Below, one piece after another: positions 34,001-41,529 of a stretch of DNA of 64,000 nt. Source of the stretch: Palauibacter sp965207805 (lineage in GTDB: Bacteria; Gemmatimonadota; Gemmatimonadetes; Palauibacterales; Palauibacteraceae). Both the position numbers and the translations under genes were made by a program. The notes beneath the pieces are model-generated. The model searched no databases and was not told where the DNA came from. It saw only the letters and a program-made list of their open reading frames with translations. The DNA is taken from NCBI GenBank assembly GCA_965207805.1, contig OZ242312.1, positions 2,666,001-2,730,000 on the forward strand, in the 5' to 3' direction. Within the stretch, counting starts at the first letter, position 1. Every line of letters begins with the position of its first letter.

Positions 34001-35132
34001 GGAGACCGAAGACCCGGAGCGGTGCTTTCCGCTCTCGGCGGCCGACTTCGCAGGGGTGAATCCGAACACGGGAACGGCTCCCATCTTCCGGTCACGCCGC
34101 GACGCGGAACTCACGACGGCGATCTACGACCGTTTGCCGGTGCTGGTGGACCGCTCGTCGGGCGAGGCCGTGAAGGCTTGGCCGGTGAAGTACTCGACGA
34201 TGTTCCACATGACCAACGACTCCGGCTTGTTCCGCACCCGGTCGGAACTGGAGGAGACGGAGGGTGCTTGGCCGATCGGCGGCAACCGATACCAAGGCCC
34301 CTCCGGGGAATGGGTCCCCCTCTACGAGGGCAAGATGGTGCAGGCGTTCGACCACCGCGCGGCCAGCATCGTCATCAACCCGAGGAACCTCCACCGTCCG
34401 GCGCAGCCGAGACCGGCCACCGCGGAACAGCACTCCGACCCGAACTGGCTGCCCGACCCTCAGTACTGGGTGTCCGCGTCGGAATGTGGGTGGCCGCCCC
34501 GTCCCGGTTGGGTTCTCGGCTTCAAGGAGATCACCGCTCCGACGAACGTGCGGACGTTCATCGCAGCCCTGCTACCGGCGGTTGGATTCGGCAACAAGGT
34601 GCCGGTCTTGAAGCCGGAAACCGATGATCGCCGCGAATGGCTGCTGGCGGCCAATCTCAACGCGATGGCGTTCGACTTCGCCACGCGCCAGAAGATCCAA
34701 GGTCAGACGTTGAACCTTTTCATCCTTGAGCAACTTCCGGTCGTCCCGCCGGAGCGATACCGGCAGGTCAGGTTCGGAGCCAAGACGGCGGAAGAGGTCG
34801 TTCGCGAGATCGTGCTCGAACTCACCTACACGGCCCACGACATGGCCCCGTTTGCCCGCGAGATGGGCCATGTAGGCGATCACGGCGAAGTCTTGCCGCC
34901 CTTCCGATGGGATGCCGAGCGCCGCCTCAATCTGCGCGCCAAACTGGACGCGCTCTACTTCCACCTCTACGGCGTCACGGATCGGGACGACATCCGCTAC
35001 GTCTACTCCACCTTCCCCATCATAGAGCGCGACGAGAAGGCCGCCTACGGAGCCTACCGCTCCCGCGACCTGTGTCTTGCGTGGACGAGCGCGCTTGCCG
35101 CTGGACATCCAGACGCGGAGATCGATCTGTGA
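31083..35132 (+). CDS. Single-chain restriction-modification enzyme (type IIG / Eco57I-like)
   Basis: The 1,349-aa protein combines nuclease, adenine-N6 methyltransferase and target recognition. N-terminal residues ~95-130 hold PDGLLF and then LAIVESKRW, a PD-(D/E)xK-type pair. Methyltransferase motif I is DPAMGSGHFLV (from residue 516), followed by VYGVDKNPMAVELAKVSLWLH; catalytic motif IV is NPPW at 798-801. A long C-terminal part (PNWLPDPQYWVS, VPVLKPETDDRREWLLAANLN) should recognise DNA. Cofactor is S-adenosylmethionine. Start GTG 31083, two bases after the leader frame. It would protect the host and the element from unmethylated DNA. A PglX-like methylase is less likely given the nuclease motif. 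Confidence 0.85.
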   Translation: MSRLFDGSLFAEGFLREAINELPDWHDVSASALDDLEAALQARLDGFPTHLSPNESQTEEDLIWPVLKRLGWTAHLRQQNLSPVGRHDVPDGLLFADGAAKDRANRFADEWKRYGHGLAIVESKRWLRPLDRRSGRRGEESAPSTQMLRYLRRIDDVTTGKVRWGILTNGARWRLYWAGARSISEQFFELDLGAVLGHSADGGDSLPADERRHWLKVFALVFRRDAFLPDAADERTFHERAIAEARYHRERVASSLSAVVFEQVFPDLVRALAEADSNAPLDEVRDAALVVLYRLLFVLYAEDRDLLPVRDSRYDDYALRDRVRGDIGRRKDEGDVFSVAAARYWSAFDDLCRAIDQGDASIGLPPYNGGLFDRDGAPMLSGVRLGDAVMADVIDALSFERTPLGRRYINYRDLGVQQLGSIYERLLEREVVREGGNIVVRPNVFARKDSGSYYTPDDLVDLIVREAVGPLVDARMDAFAAEATDLASREVPEDRRMGRLKRLDPAERTLELKVCDPAMGSGHFLVNLVDYVADRVIEAMAEAEALVEGYLSPLAERIEGIRNTIMDNAEDRGWTFDPGQLDDRHIVRRMVLKRCVYGVDKNPMAVELAKVSLWLHTFTVGAPLSFLDHHLRCGDSLFGAWVEPTIRRTDEQSSLFLRGPLARATRAAAPMQIIEGLTDAEIAEAHRSADIFAEVSEMTAPLHAFMSLLHAFDWLGIPRRGPVKTAFLKWLDGVFGDQIAIAQGEPFDSTDAHLPHLNDALGLAASARFLNWQAAFPGVWSDWEAKELKGGFDAVIGNPPWDRMKLQQVEWFAARRPEIAMAPRAADRKRMIAELEKAEDPLAEDFRLASERAAAGARVARTSGDYPLLARGDLNLYSLFVERAMTLVKPDGMVGLLVPSGIASDKMAAPFFKSVATEGRLKALYDFENRRTRYDTTPFFPDVDSRFKFCAFVASPAPGSEPARCAFFLQDVLETEDPERCFPLSAADFAGVNPNTGTAPIFRSRRDAELTTAIYDRLPVLVDRSSGEAVKAWPVKYSTMFHMTNDSGLFRTRSELEETEGAWPIGGNRYQGPSGEWVPLYEGKMVQAFDHRAASIVINPRNLHRPAQPRPATAEQHSDPNWLPDPQYWVSASECGWPPRPGWVLGFKEITAPTNVRTFIAALLPAVGFGNKVPVLKPETDDRREWLLAANLNAMAFDFATRQKIQGQTLNLFILEQLPVVPPERYRQVRFGAKTAEEVVREIVLELTYTAHDMAPFAREMGHVGDHGEVLPPFRWDAERRLNLRAKLDALYFHLYGVTDRDDIRYVYSTFPIIERDEKAAYGAYRSRDLCLAWTSALAAGHPDAEIDL

Positions 35133-35240
35133 CCAACTCCCCGAGTCCATCTCCATGAACACGCATCGACTTACGCCAATGGGCCGTCCAACTCACGAGA
35201 CTGCGGAACGTGAGCCTGCTCGGTCGGACTGAGGGCTGAA

Positions 35241-37163
35241 GTGCGCGACACGCGCGAGCGTCTTGTCGTAGTGGGGTTCGGCATCGCCGCTTACAGATTC
35301 GTCGAACGCCTGCGGTGGCTCGACGCTCTGGACCGTTACGACCTGACTGTCTTCGGCGAGGAGCCCCTGCCGGCCTACAACCGGGTGCGTCTCACGGAGT
35401 GGCTCGACCACGGCGATCTAGGGCGTCTTGTCCTTCCATCCCGGCAATGGAGTGCGGACCACGGGGTTCGCGTGGTGACGGACACCCGCGTGGTCTCCAT
35501 AGACCGCGAGCGGCGCGTCGTCGAGACCGCGAACGCGGAACGAGTCGGCTTTGATCGTCTGGTGTTGGCAACGGGTTCGGCCCCGGTGATCCCGCGTATC
35601 GAAGGGGCCGACGGCGAGGGCGTCTTCGTCTACCGCACCTTTCGAGATCTCGAACGGATCCGGGGCCGGGCGCTGGAAGCGAAGCGGGCGGTCGTCGTGG
35701 GTGGCGGCCTACTGGGGATCGAGGTGGCCGAGGGTCTTCGTCGGATGGGTCTCCATGTAGTGGTGGTGGAGCGTTCATCTCACCTGCTCAGCCGCCAGTT
35801 CGCACGCGACGCCGGGACGCTGCTGGAGACGGCGGTTCGGAGGGTCGGCATCCAACCGATGCCGGGAGCCGGATTGACCCGGATCGAAGCCAGGAGCGGC
35901 GGCGCGCTGGCCCTGAAGATCACGGGTCTGGACATGCCTCTGGTCACGGACATGGTCGTGCTCGCCGCAGGCGTCCGTCCCCGGGATCAGCTTGCCCGGG
36001 CATGCGGCATAAGTGTCGCGTACAGGACCGGGGGCATCGTGGTAAACGATCGACTCCGCAGTTCCGACCCGTCCATCCACGCGATCGGCGAGTGCGCCTG
36101 CCACCGCCGCGCCGTCCACGGACAGGCGGGTCCGGGCTACCGGATGGCCGAGGTGCTAGCCGATATCATGGCCGGCGGCGACAGCCTTCATGGACGGTAT
36201 ACGCCGACGACCCGGCTTAGGCTGGTCGGCATCGACATCTGGGCGCTGGGCGACACCGCCGTCGCCGGAGAGACCGTGACGTGGTGCCGGAGCGGGTCGT
36301 ACCGCCAGCTGCGGCTCCGAGCGGGTCAGATCATCTCGGCCACATCCATCGGTCCTTGGGAGGAGTTGAGCGTCGTACAGGACTTCATCGACCAGCGTCG
36401 CCCGGTCTGGCCGTGGCAACTCAGGCGGTTTCGGCGCGATGGCATGCTTCTGCCGCACTCCGTGCAGATTCCCGTGTTGGAATGGCCGCCGACAAGGGTC
36501 GTGTGCAACTGCTTGGGCGTGACCCGGGCCGCTCTGACAGACGCTTGGCGGGAGGGATGCGACTCCGTGGAGGCCATGGCCGCGCGCACCGGGGCCTCCA
36601 GCGTCTGTGGTGCTTGCAGGCCTCTGTTATCCGAACTGGTTGGGGATGTATCCGCCCGGACCGCGGAAAATCGTCCGCCCGGACTTCCGACCGCTGCTGC
36701 GGCTGTGCTGATCCTGGCCCTCGTGATCGCTCTCGGGCCTCCCACCCCGCTGGCGACCAGCGTAATGGAGAGCGGATTCTGGGACGTTCTCTATCGCGAC
36801 GGCGGCTGGAGACAGATCACCGGATTCACGGTTCTGGGCTGCGCGTTGGCGACCCTCGGGCTCTCGCTGCGCAAGCGCTGGAGGCGTATCCGGTTCGCAA
36901 GCATGGGAATGTGGCGGCTGGCGCACGCCGGGCTGGCGGGGTTGTCGCTGGTCGCTCTCGTGACGCACACCGGCCTTCGCCTCGGGTCCGGTCTAAACCT
37001 GATGCTGACTCTTTCGTTCCTGTGCGCCACGGTGTTCGGGACCGCAGCCGCGGCGGGCTTCGGCCACCGACGCGCCCGAACCCTGTTCTGGTTGCATGTC
37101 ATCGCGGTCTGGCCGCTTCCGGTCCTGCTGGCATTCCACATTCTGTCGGCCTACTATTTTTGA
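35241..37163 (+). CDS. NirB-like FAD/[2Fe-2S] oxidoreductase fused to a b-haem membrane domain
   Basis: The 640-aa protein starts at GTG 35241. Residues 8-330 are a pyridine-nucleotide-disulfide reductase fold like NirB: VVVGFGIAAYRFVERL for FAD and AVVVGGGLLGIEVAEGLRRMG for NAD(P)H. A BFD-like [2Fe-2S] domain has C422, C424, C456 and C459 (CNCLGVT...CGAC). The last ~150 residues form four or five membrane helices with two histidine pairs of H-x13-H spacing (H562/H576 and H619/H633), as in two-haem b-type cytochromes. Electrons would run NAD(P)H to FAD to 2Fe-2S to haem b across the membrane. The next gene, a multihaem cytochrome c, starts 2 bp later. Confidence 0.85.
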   Translation: MRDTRERLVVVGFGIAAYRFVERLRWLDALDRYDLTVFGEEPLPAYNRVRLTEWLDHGDLGRLVLPSRQWSADHGVRVVTDTRVVSIDRERRVVETANAERVGFDRLVLATGSAPVIPRIEGADGEGVFVYRTFRDLERIRGRALEAKRAVVVGGGLLGIEVAEGLRRMGLHVVVVERSSHLLSRQFARDAGTLLETAVRRVGIQPMPGAGLTRIEARSGGALALKITGLDMPLVTDMVVLAAGVRPRDQLARACGISVAYRTGGIVVNDRLRSSDPSIHAIGECACHRRAVHGQAGPGYRMAEVLADIMAGGDSLHGRYTPTTRLRLVGIDIWALGDTAVAGETVTWCRSGSYRQLRLRAGQIISATSIGPWEELSVVQDFIDQRRPVWPWQLRRFRRDGMLLPHSVQIPVLEWPPTRVVCNCLGVTRAALTDAWREGCDSVEAMAARTGASSVCGACRPLLSELVGDVSARTAENRPPGLPTAAAAVLILALVIALGPPTPLATSVMESGFWDVLYRDGGWRQITGFTVLGCALATLGLSLRKRWRRIRFASMGMWRLAHAGLAGLSLVALVTHTGLRLGSGLNLMLTLSFLCATVFGTAAAAGFGHRRARTLFWLHVIAVWPLPVLLAFHILSAYYF

Positions 37164-37165
37164 CC

Positions 37166-38488
37166 ATGCGCGTTGGCCGCCCGACCCTCGTCTGGCTGCT
37201 GCTCTCCGCGACCGTGGCGGGGTATCTGGGCTTCAGTCTCAGGCGTCCGGCGAAAGTCGCCTTCCTGCCCGGTCCGGCGAGCGACGGCCATCATCAGATC
37301 GAGGTCGCCTGCACGACCTGCCACACACCCTTCGGTGGAGTTCCGCAGGCGGCATGCCTCGACTGTCACGCCGCCGAACTGGAGCGCGCCCAGGATTCCC
37401 ACTCGGTGCAGATCTTCAGCGATCCCCGGCACGCCGACGACCTGGCGAAAGTAGACGCGCGCCGATGCGTCGTCTGCCACACCGAACACCGCCCCGAGAT
37501 CACGGCTCCGATGGGTGTCACCCTTCCCCCGGACTTTTGCGCCGTCTGTCACGGCGAAGTTGCCCGGGAACGCCCCACGCACCGGGACTTTCCGGCTAAC
37601 ACCTGCGCGTCCGCAGGGTGCCACAACTACCACGACAACAGGGCTCTCTACGAGAACTTTCTCGCGGAACACGCGGTCGCGCAGGCCGCCACCTTCCCCG
37701 GACGGCTGCCGGAGCGGGAACCTTGGGTCGCGCACGGCCCAGGGACGCGCACGCCGCTGAGCGCCGCCGACGCCGATGGTCCCGTCTCCTCCGCGCCCGA
37801 GCTTGTCGCGGCTTGGGCTGGATCCGCCCACGCCGCGGGCGGGGTGTCTTGCTCCGACTGTCACCGGAGCAATGGCGCGGAATGGGTCGATCATCCCCCC
37901 CGCGACACCTGCGCGTCCTGCCACCAAGTCGAGCCGGAGGGGTTTCTCGCCGGCAAACACGGCATGCGAATCTCCGCGGGCTTGGACCCGGTGTCGCCGT
38001 CCATGGCGCGCCTGCCCATGCGCGCCGCCGCGCGATCGGAGATCCTTGGTTGCAACTCCTGCCACGATGTCCACGCCATCGATGTGCAACGCGCGGCGGT
38101 CGGTGCCTGCGTGTCGTGTCACGCGGACGAACACTCCGAGTCGTATCCCGAGTCACCTCATGGGCGAGTCTGGCTGTCGGAGGTTGCGGGCGCGTCGCCT
38201 CCCGGCAGCGGGGTCAGCTGCTCGTCCTGTCATCTGCCTAGAGTCCCGCGCCGGGTGGCCGGAGACCTGCGCACCGTGGTCGAGCACAACCAGAACGACA
38301 ATCTGAGGCCGAACGAGAAGATGATCCGCGACGTGTGCCTGCACTGCCACTCGCTCGCGTTTTCGCTGGACGCCCTGGCCGATCCGGATCTGATTCGACG
38401 CAACTTCGCCGGGACGCCGGCTGGGCATATAGAGAGCATCGACATGGTATTGTCGCGAAGAAACGATGATGCGGAATCTCCGCCCTGA
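37166..38488 (+). CDS. Multihaem cytochrome c (ten CxxCH sites plus one CX4CH)
   Basis: The 440-aa protein begins with a membrane anchor or signal (TLVWLLLSATVAGYLGFSLR) and has ten CxxCH haem-binding sites: CTTCH, CLDCH, CVVCH, CAVCH, CSDCH, CASCH, CNSCH, CVSCH, CSSCH and CLHCH. A further CASAGCH could hold an eleventh haem with a wider spacer. It should face the periplasm and receive electrons from the membrane flavoprotein encoded just upstream. No NrfA CxxCK or octahaem-type active-site motif is seen, so it may be an electron carrier rather than a reductase. ATG 37166. Confidence 0.9.
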   Translation: MRVGRPTLVWLLLSATVAGYLGFSLRRPAKVAFLPGPASDGHHQIEVACTTCHTPFGGVPQAACLDCHAAELERAQDSHSVQIFSDPRHADDLAKVDARRCVVCHTEHRPEITAPMGVTLPPDFCAVCHGEVARERPTHRDFPANTCASAGCHNYHDNRALYENFLAEHAVAQAATFPGRLPEREPWVAHGPGTRTPLSAADADGPVSSAPELVAAWAGSAHAAGGVSCSDCHRSNGAEWVDHPPRDTCASCHQVEPEGFLAGKHGMRISAGLDPVSPSMARLPMRAAARSEILGCNSCHDVHAIDVQRAAVGACVSCHADEHSESYPESPHGRVWLSEVAGASPPGSGVSCSSCHLPRVPRRVAGDLRTVVEHNQNDNLRPNEKMIRDVCLHCHSLAFSLDALADPDLIRRNFAGTPAGHIESIDMVLSRRNDDAESPP

Positions 38489-38502
38489 CCGAAGGAATCA
38501 AG

Positions 38503-39102
38503 ATGGACAAGCCTGTTTCGCGCCTCGCTCGGGGGATTGCCCACCTAACCCTCGTCGCATCGCTTGTCGGATGCGGCGGGGCAACGCTGGACGATCAGAA
38601 CTCGGAATCCGGAATCTCGCCACGGATGATGGCAGACGCCCTTCACCACGTTCTCGAATCGGATCGCACCGTATACGCCCGGCACGTGGTCCATCGGCTT
38701 CAGGATCAGGAAGGGGTCATCCTCGCCAGCGAGCACTGGGAGGACGACAGGGCGTTGCCCCTGCCCGCGCAGATGTTCCGCATGGGTGCTCAGCTGACGG
38801 CGGAGAGGACCGACGCCTTCAGCTACGCACTCCTCTCGATGTGGCCGATCAACACGCGGAACGCCCCCACGACGGAGGCTGAAACGGCGGGCCTCCAGAG
38901 CGTTGCCGAAGACCCGTTTACGCCGTTCTACCGCACGGAGACGCTCGGCGGTGCCGAGTACTTCACGGCGGTGTACGCGGACGTTGCGGTTTCCCCGGCC
39001 TGCATCGCCTGTCATAACGCCCACCCTGACAGCCCGCGCGACGACTTCGGGCTGAACGAAACCATGGGCGGAGTAGTGATCCGGATCCGGCTGGACGGCT
39101 GA
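38503..39102 (+). CDS. DUF3365/Tll0287-like haem-binding lipoprotein
   Basis: The 199-aa product has a lipobox (LTLVASLVGCGG), so it is predicted to be lipid-anchored. The body matches DUF3365: PTTEAETAGLQSV, EYFTAVYADVAVSPACIACHNAHPDSPRDDF with one CxxCH, and GLNETMGGVVIRI at the end. Such domains bind haem c in a PAS-like fold and often sense or relay redox state. It lies 14 bp after the multihaem cytochrome gene and completes the three-gene redox unit, perhaps as a terminal electron acceptor or sensor. Confidence 0.85.
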   Translation: MDKPVSRLARGIAHLTLVASLVGCGGATLDDQNSESGISPRMMADALHHVLESDRTVYARHVVHRLQDQEGVILASEHWEDDRALPLPAQMFRMGAQLTAERTDAFSYALLSMWPINTRNAPTTEAETAGLQSVAEDPFTPFYRTETLGGAEYFTAVYADVAVSPACIACHNAHPDSPRDDFGLNETMGGVVIRIRLDG

Positions 39103-39126
39103 CGACGCCGTGCTACTTCTGCCGAG

Positions 39127-39400
39127 TCAATCGCGAAGCACTTGTCCATTGATCCGGTCCACCGCCGCCTTCGCATGCGAATAGGCCTGCACGACGTTGC
39201 TGCGGAAGAACCTGATGGTCTGCGGGGTCGGCGTCGCGATCACCCCGATCAGAAACGCGTCGAAGCACTCGATGACGTGCCGCCAGACGTTGTAGATCGA
39301 GCGGTGACACTCGTCGATGACGATGAAGTCGAAGTGCTCGCTGGGAAGACTCGGCGTGTGCTCGACCGGGACGCGCTCACCGCCAAGGGGCCGCGCCGTC
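39127..39400 (-). pseudogene. hsdR: Type I restriction endonuclease hsdR fragment
   Basis: On the minus strand from about 39400 the frame reads RVPVEHTPSLPSEHF, DFIVIDECHRSIYNVWRH, DAFLIGVIATPTPQTIRFF and QAYSHAKAAVDRINGQVLRD, ending at TGA 39127-39129. This is the helicase motif II-III region of HsdR (DECHRSIYNxWRxVxEYFDAFLIGLTATP). No start, nuclease domain, Walker A or C-terminal half is present, and no hsdM or hsdS partner adjoins it. It is a remnant of an earlier cargo. The upstream limit is approximate. Confidence 0.85.
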
Positions 39401-39651
39401 CTCGAACCGGAACGTCACGCGCTAGTTGCCGGACACCGAGACCTTCAGCCCCCGGCGGCGGACGATGCGATCATCATCCAAGTCCAAGGCTGTCGCCCGC
39501 CGGACGACAACCGGCGAACGCCGCGAGCGGCTTGAGGCGGCACCTTCCCGACCAGAACCGGTCGCGAACTTGACGAAAGGGTGGTGCGGAACCGCAAGTT
39601 CTTGGTGGACAACGACAAGACTCTTCCACATCTGGGACCTGGAGAACCGAC
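39401..39651. other. Intergenic region between the hsdR remnant and the HU gene
   Basis: No gene is recognised in these 251 bp. They may hold further decayed cargo and the HU gene promoter. Confidence 0.4.
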
Positions 39652-39948
39652 ATGACCAAAGCCGATCTCGTCGAGCGCGCCGCCGAGGCGCTCGGCCCAA
39701 GGGTCACCAAGAAGGACTGCGGGCTCGTGGTCGACGCGTTCCTCGACGCCGTGAAGGACGCGCTTGAGCGGGGAGAGGGCATCGAAATCCGGGGATTCGG
39801 AACCTTCAAGGTACGCCGCCGCGAGCGCCGCATAGCCCGCAACCCCAAGACGGGGGAACCGGTCGAGGTTCCAGCCCGCGCCGCGCCGGTCTTCCAACCC
39901 TCGTCACTTCTCCGCGACCGGGTGATCCGGAGGAACGCCTCGGCGTAG
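39652..39948 (+). CDS. HU/IHF-family DNA-bending protein
   Basis: The 98-aa protein has the HU fold: MTKADLVERAAEALGP, the dimerisation helix KKDCGLVVDAFLDAVKDAL, and the signature GIEIRGFGTFKVRRRERRIARNPKTGEPVEVPA, with the DNA-intercalating proline in RNPKTGE. It is the last gene before the element's right end. IHF/HU proteins help tyrosine recombinases bend attachment DNA, so it may serve as the element's own recombination factor. Confidence 0.9.
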   Translation: MTKADLVERAAEALGPRVTKKDCGLVVDAFLDAVKDALERGEGIEIRGFGTFKVRRRERRIARNPKTGEPVEVPARAAPVFQPSSLLRDRVIRRNASA

Positions 39949-40029
39949 GCACGGACATGCGTTCGGTACTAAGGCGGGACGGTTCCGGGACAGGTTTCGA
40001 CTCCCGCAACTTCCCGGGAATTGAGGCGG

Positions 40030-40132
40030 TTTTCCCGCTCCAGCGGCACGGTCCAGCAAAGTCCAGAGAAAGGGCAGGAAGCGCAGATCGTGCTGTCCTG
40101 TAAGTAGTTAGACGATTTTCTGCCGTGATTCT
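40030..40132. repeat. Right-end sequence of element 1, homologous to the left end of element 2
   Basis: Read in reverse, this ~100 bp matches 49,975-50,095 in blocks: CGGCAGAAAATCGTCTAA, CTTACAGGAC, GCACGATCTGC, then TGCTGGACCGTGC and GCGGG-AAAAC. The GCAGATCGTGCTGTCC part (40083-40098) recurs near the int start codon. These are probably integrase arm sites. Confidence 0.75.
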
Positions 40133-40147
40133 TCTCTCCGTAGAGGC

Positions 40148-40156
40148 GCTACTGCG
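40148..40156 (+). repeat. Right 9-bp direct repeat of element 1 (GCTACTGCG)
   Basis: This is the second copy of the repeat at 23412-23420. Host rhodanese sequence resumes directly after it. Confidence 0.85.
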
Positions 40157-40320
40157 ACGGGATCGGCTGCAACGCCTCCACCAAGACCGCGCTCAAGCTC
40201 CTCGGCCTGGGTTTCGAGGTGCGCGAACTCATGGGCGGCCTCGACTGGTGGAAGCGCGACGGCTACGCGACCGAGGGGGCCGAAGCCCGCGCCGGAACTG
40301 CGATCGCCTGCGGCTGCTGA
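40157..40320 (+). pseudogene. Rhodanese-domain gene, 3' part
   Basis: Following the tgc-g of the repeat, the frame reads DGIGCNASTKTALKLLGLGF, EVRELMGGLDWWKRDGYATE and GAEARAGTAIACGC, then TGA at 40318-40320. This is the C-terminal half of the rhodanese started at 23189, including the second cysteine of the CDGIGC loop and the GGLDWW(K)RDGY tail. Without element 1 the two parts join in frame at residue 77/78. It has no start codon or promoter of its own. Confidence 0.93.
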
Positions 40321-40330
40321 GTTCACGTCG

Positions 40331-40348
40331 ACGTTCCCGCGGGAACGT
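40331..40348. promoter_or_regulatory. 18-bp perfect palindrome ACGTTCCCGCGGGAACGT
   Basis: It lies 10 bp after the rhodanese stop and 23 bp before the first FAD oxidoreductase. A near-identical copy is at 42962-42979 after the second oxidoreductase, and ACGTTCCCACGGGAACG occurs at 41547 in the start of that gene. It may be an operator for a dimeric repressor; followed by TTTCC it could also terminate transcription weakly. Confidence 0.55.
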
Positions 40349-40371
40349 TTCCTGAGCGGACGAGCCTGACG

Positions 40372-41508
40372 TTGACGGAGGTCGGGGCGTCGCGTGGGTC
40401 CGCGGATTACGATCTCGTCGTCGTCGGGGCCGGGTTCGCGGGGCTCGCCTGCGCGCGACGGGCGGCGGAGCGCGGGCTCTCCGTGCTCGTCCTGGAGCGG
40501 CAGTCGGAGCCGGGCGAGCGCATCCACACGACCGGGATCCTGGTGAAAGAAGCGTGGGAGGAGTGGGCCGCCCCCGCGTCGCTCGTCCGCCGGATCCAGC
40601 GCGTCCGGGTCTACGACCCAAACCACCGCTTCGTCGAACTGGAGCGCGACTCCTACTTCTTCATGGCCACGGACACGGCGGGGCTTCTCCGTCATCTCGT
40701 CGGCGAGACCCGCCGCGCGGGGGCCGAGGTCCGGTTCGGCGCTCCCTACGAGGGGGTGGCGTCGTCGACCGCAGGGTCGGCGGCCGCGTCGAGCGCGACG
40801 CGAGGCTCGATGCCGTTGACGCTCGCGGGCTCCGGCGCGGCGTCCGGCGTGACCTGCCGTTTCCTCGTCGGGGCCGACGGGGCGCGCTCGAGGGTGGCCG
40901 AGAGCTTCGGGCTGGACCGCAACCGCCGGCTCCTCAAGGGTGTGGAGTGGGAGTACGAGCCCCGAAGCGGCGACGGTGACTGCCTGCACTGCTTCATCGA
41001 TCCGGAGTGCGCGCCGGGCTACATCGGGTGGGTCGTACCCGGTGTCGGAGCGACGCAGGTCGGGCTGGCGCTCCATCGCGACGGGCGCGCCGACCTGCGC
41101 CGGTTCAGCGAGAAGGTCGACGGGCTGTTCGGGTTGTCGGGGAGACGGGTGCTGGAGAAGCGCGGCGGCGTCATCCCGATCGGCGGCCGGCTGCGTAATT
41201 TCTACGCGGATCGGGTCCTGCTCGTCGGAGACGCGGCGGGCATGGTGTCGCCGCTCACGGCGGGCGGCATTCACCAGGCCTACCGGTTCGGCAAGCTCGC
41301 CGCCGACGCGATCGCGGATCACCTGGGCGGGGGCGGCCCCCACCCCGGCGATGTCGTGCGCCGCGCGTATCCGAACCACGCCCTGAAACGTGCCGCGCGC
41401 TGGGGGTTCGACCACCTTCCGGTGGCGCGCGCGTTGCAGGCCGGACTCCTGAGCTGGAGTCTGTTCCGGGGACTGGCCGAAAGGGTGTTCTTCCACCGCT
41501 CCCGGTAG
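40372..41508 (+). CDS. FAD-dependent oxidoreductase, geranylgeranyl-reductase-like
   Basis: The 378-aa flavoprotein has the FAD dinucleotide motif DYDLVVVGAGFAGLACARRAAERGLSVLVLER, the second FAD site GADGARSRVAESFGL, and the distal NFYADRVLLVGDAAGMVSPLTAGGIHQAYRFG. This is the p-hydroxybenzoate hydroxylase/geranylgeranyl reductase superfamily. TTG 40372 is the apparent start; no better in-frame start is seen before the FAD strand. Residues 120-145 are a low-complexity Ala/Ser stretch. It lies 21 bp before a second FAD enzyme gene. Reduction of a lipid or isoprenoid double bond is one possibility; the substrate is unknown. Confidence 0.82.
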   Translation: MTEVGASRGSADYDLVVVGAGFAGLACARRAAERGLSVLVLERQSEPGERIHTTGILVKEAWEEWAAPASLVRRIQRVRVYDPNHRFVELERDSYFFMATDTAGLLRHLVGETRRAGAEVRFGAPYEGVASSTAGSAAASSATRGSMPLTLAGSGAASGVTCRFLVGADGARSRVAESFGLDRNRRLLKGVEWEYEPRSGDGDCLHCFIDPECAPGYIGWVVPGVGATQVGLALHRDGRADLRRFSEKVDGLFGLSGRRVLEKRGGVIPIGGRLRNFYADRVLLVGDAAGMVSPLTAGGIHQAYRFGKLAADAIADHLGGGGPHPGDVVRRAYPNHALKRAARWGFDHLPVARALQAGLLSWSLFRGLAERVFFHRSR

Positions 41509-41529
41509 GCTCCCGACGGGCGAGACAGG

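Larger units (their letters stand above)
23421..40156. mobile_element. Integrated element 1, about 16.7 kb, tyrosine-recombinase type
   Basis: The boundaries are set by the split rhodanese gene and the 9-bp repeat GCTACTGCG. A tyrosine recombinase gene lies at the left end, reading outward. The right end (about 40,040-40,130) is homologous, in reverse, to the left end of element 2, and the regions beside the two integrase stop codons are also alike. Cargo: structured repeats, several unknown proteins, a single-chain restriction-modification enzyme, a three-gene redox cassette, an hsdR remnant and an HU protein. I see no relaxase or conjugation gene, so it is probably not self-transmissible. 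Confidence 0.9.

Noticed and set aside
35241..37163. The flavoprotein as an assimilatory nitrite reductase NirB
   Set aside because: The sirohaem/4Fe-4S reductase half is missing and is replaced by a b-haem membrane domain.
39113..39310. A small minus-strand gene of 65 codons
   Set aside because: The same DNA in another frame is the hsdR helicase core, which has clear homology features.
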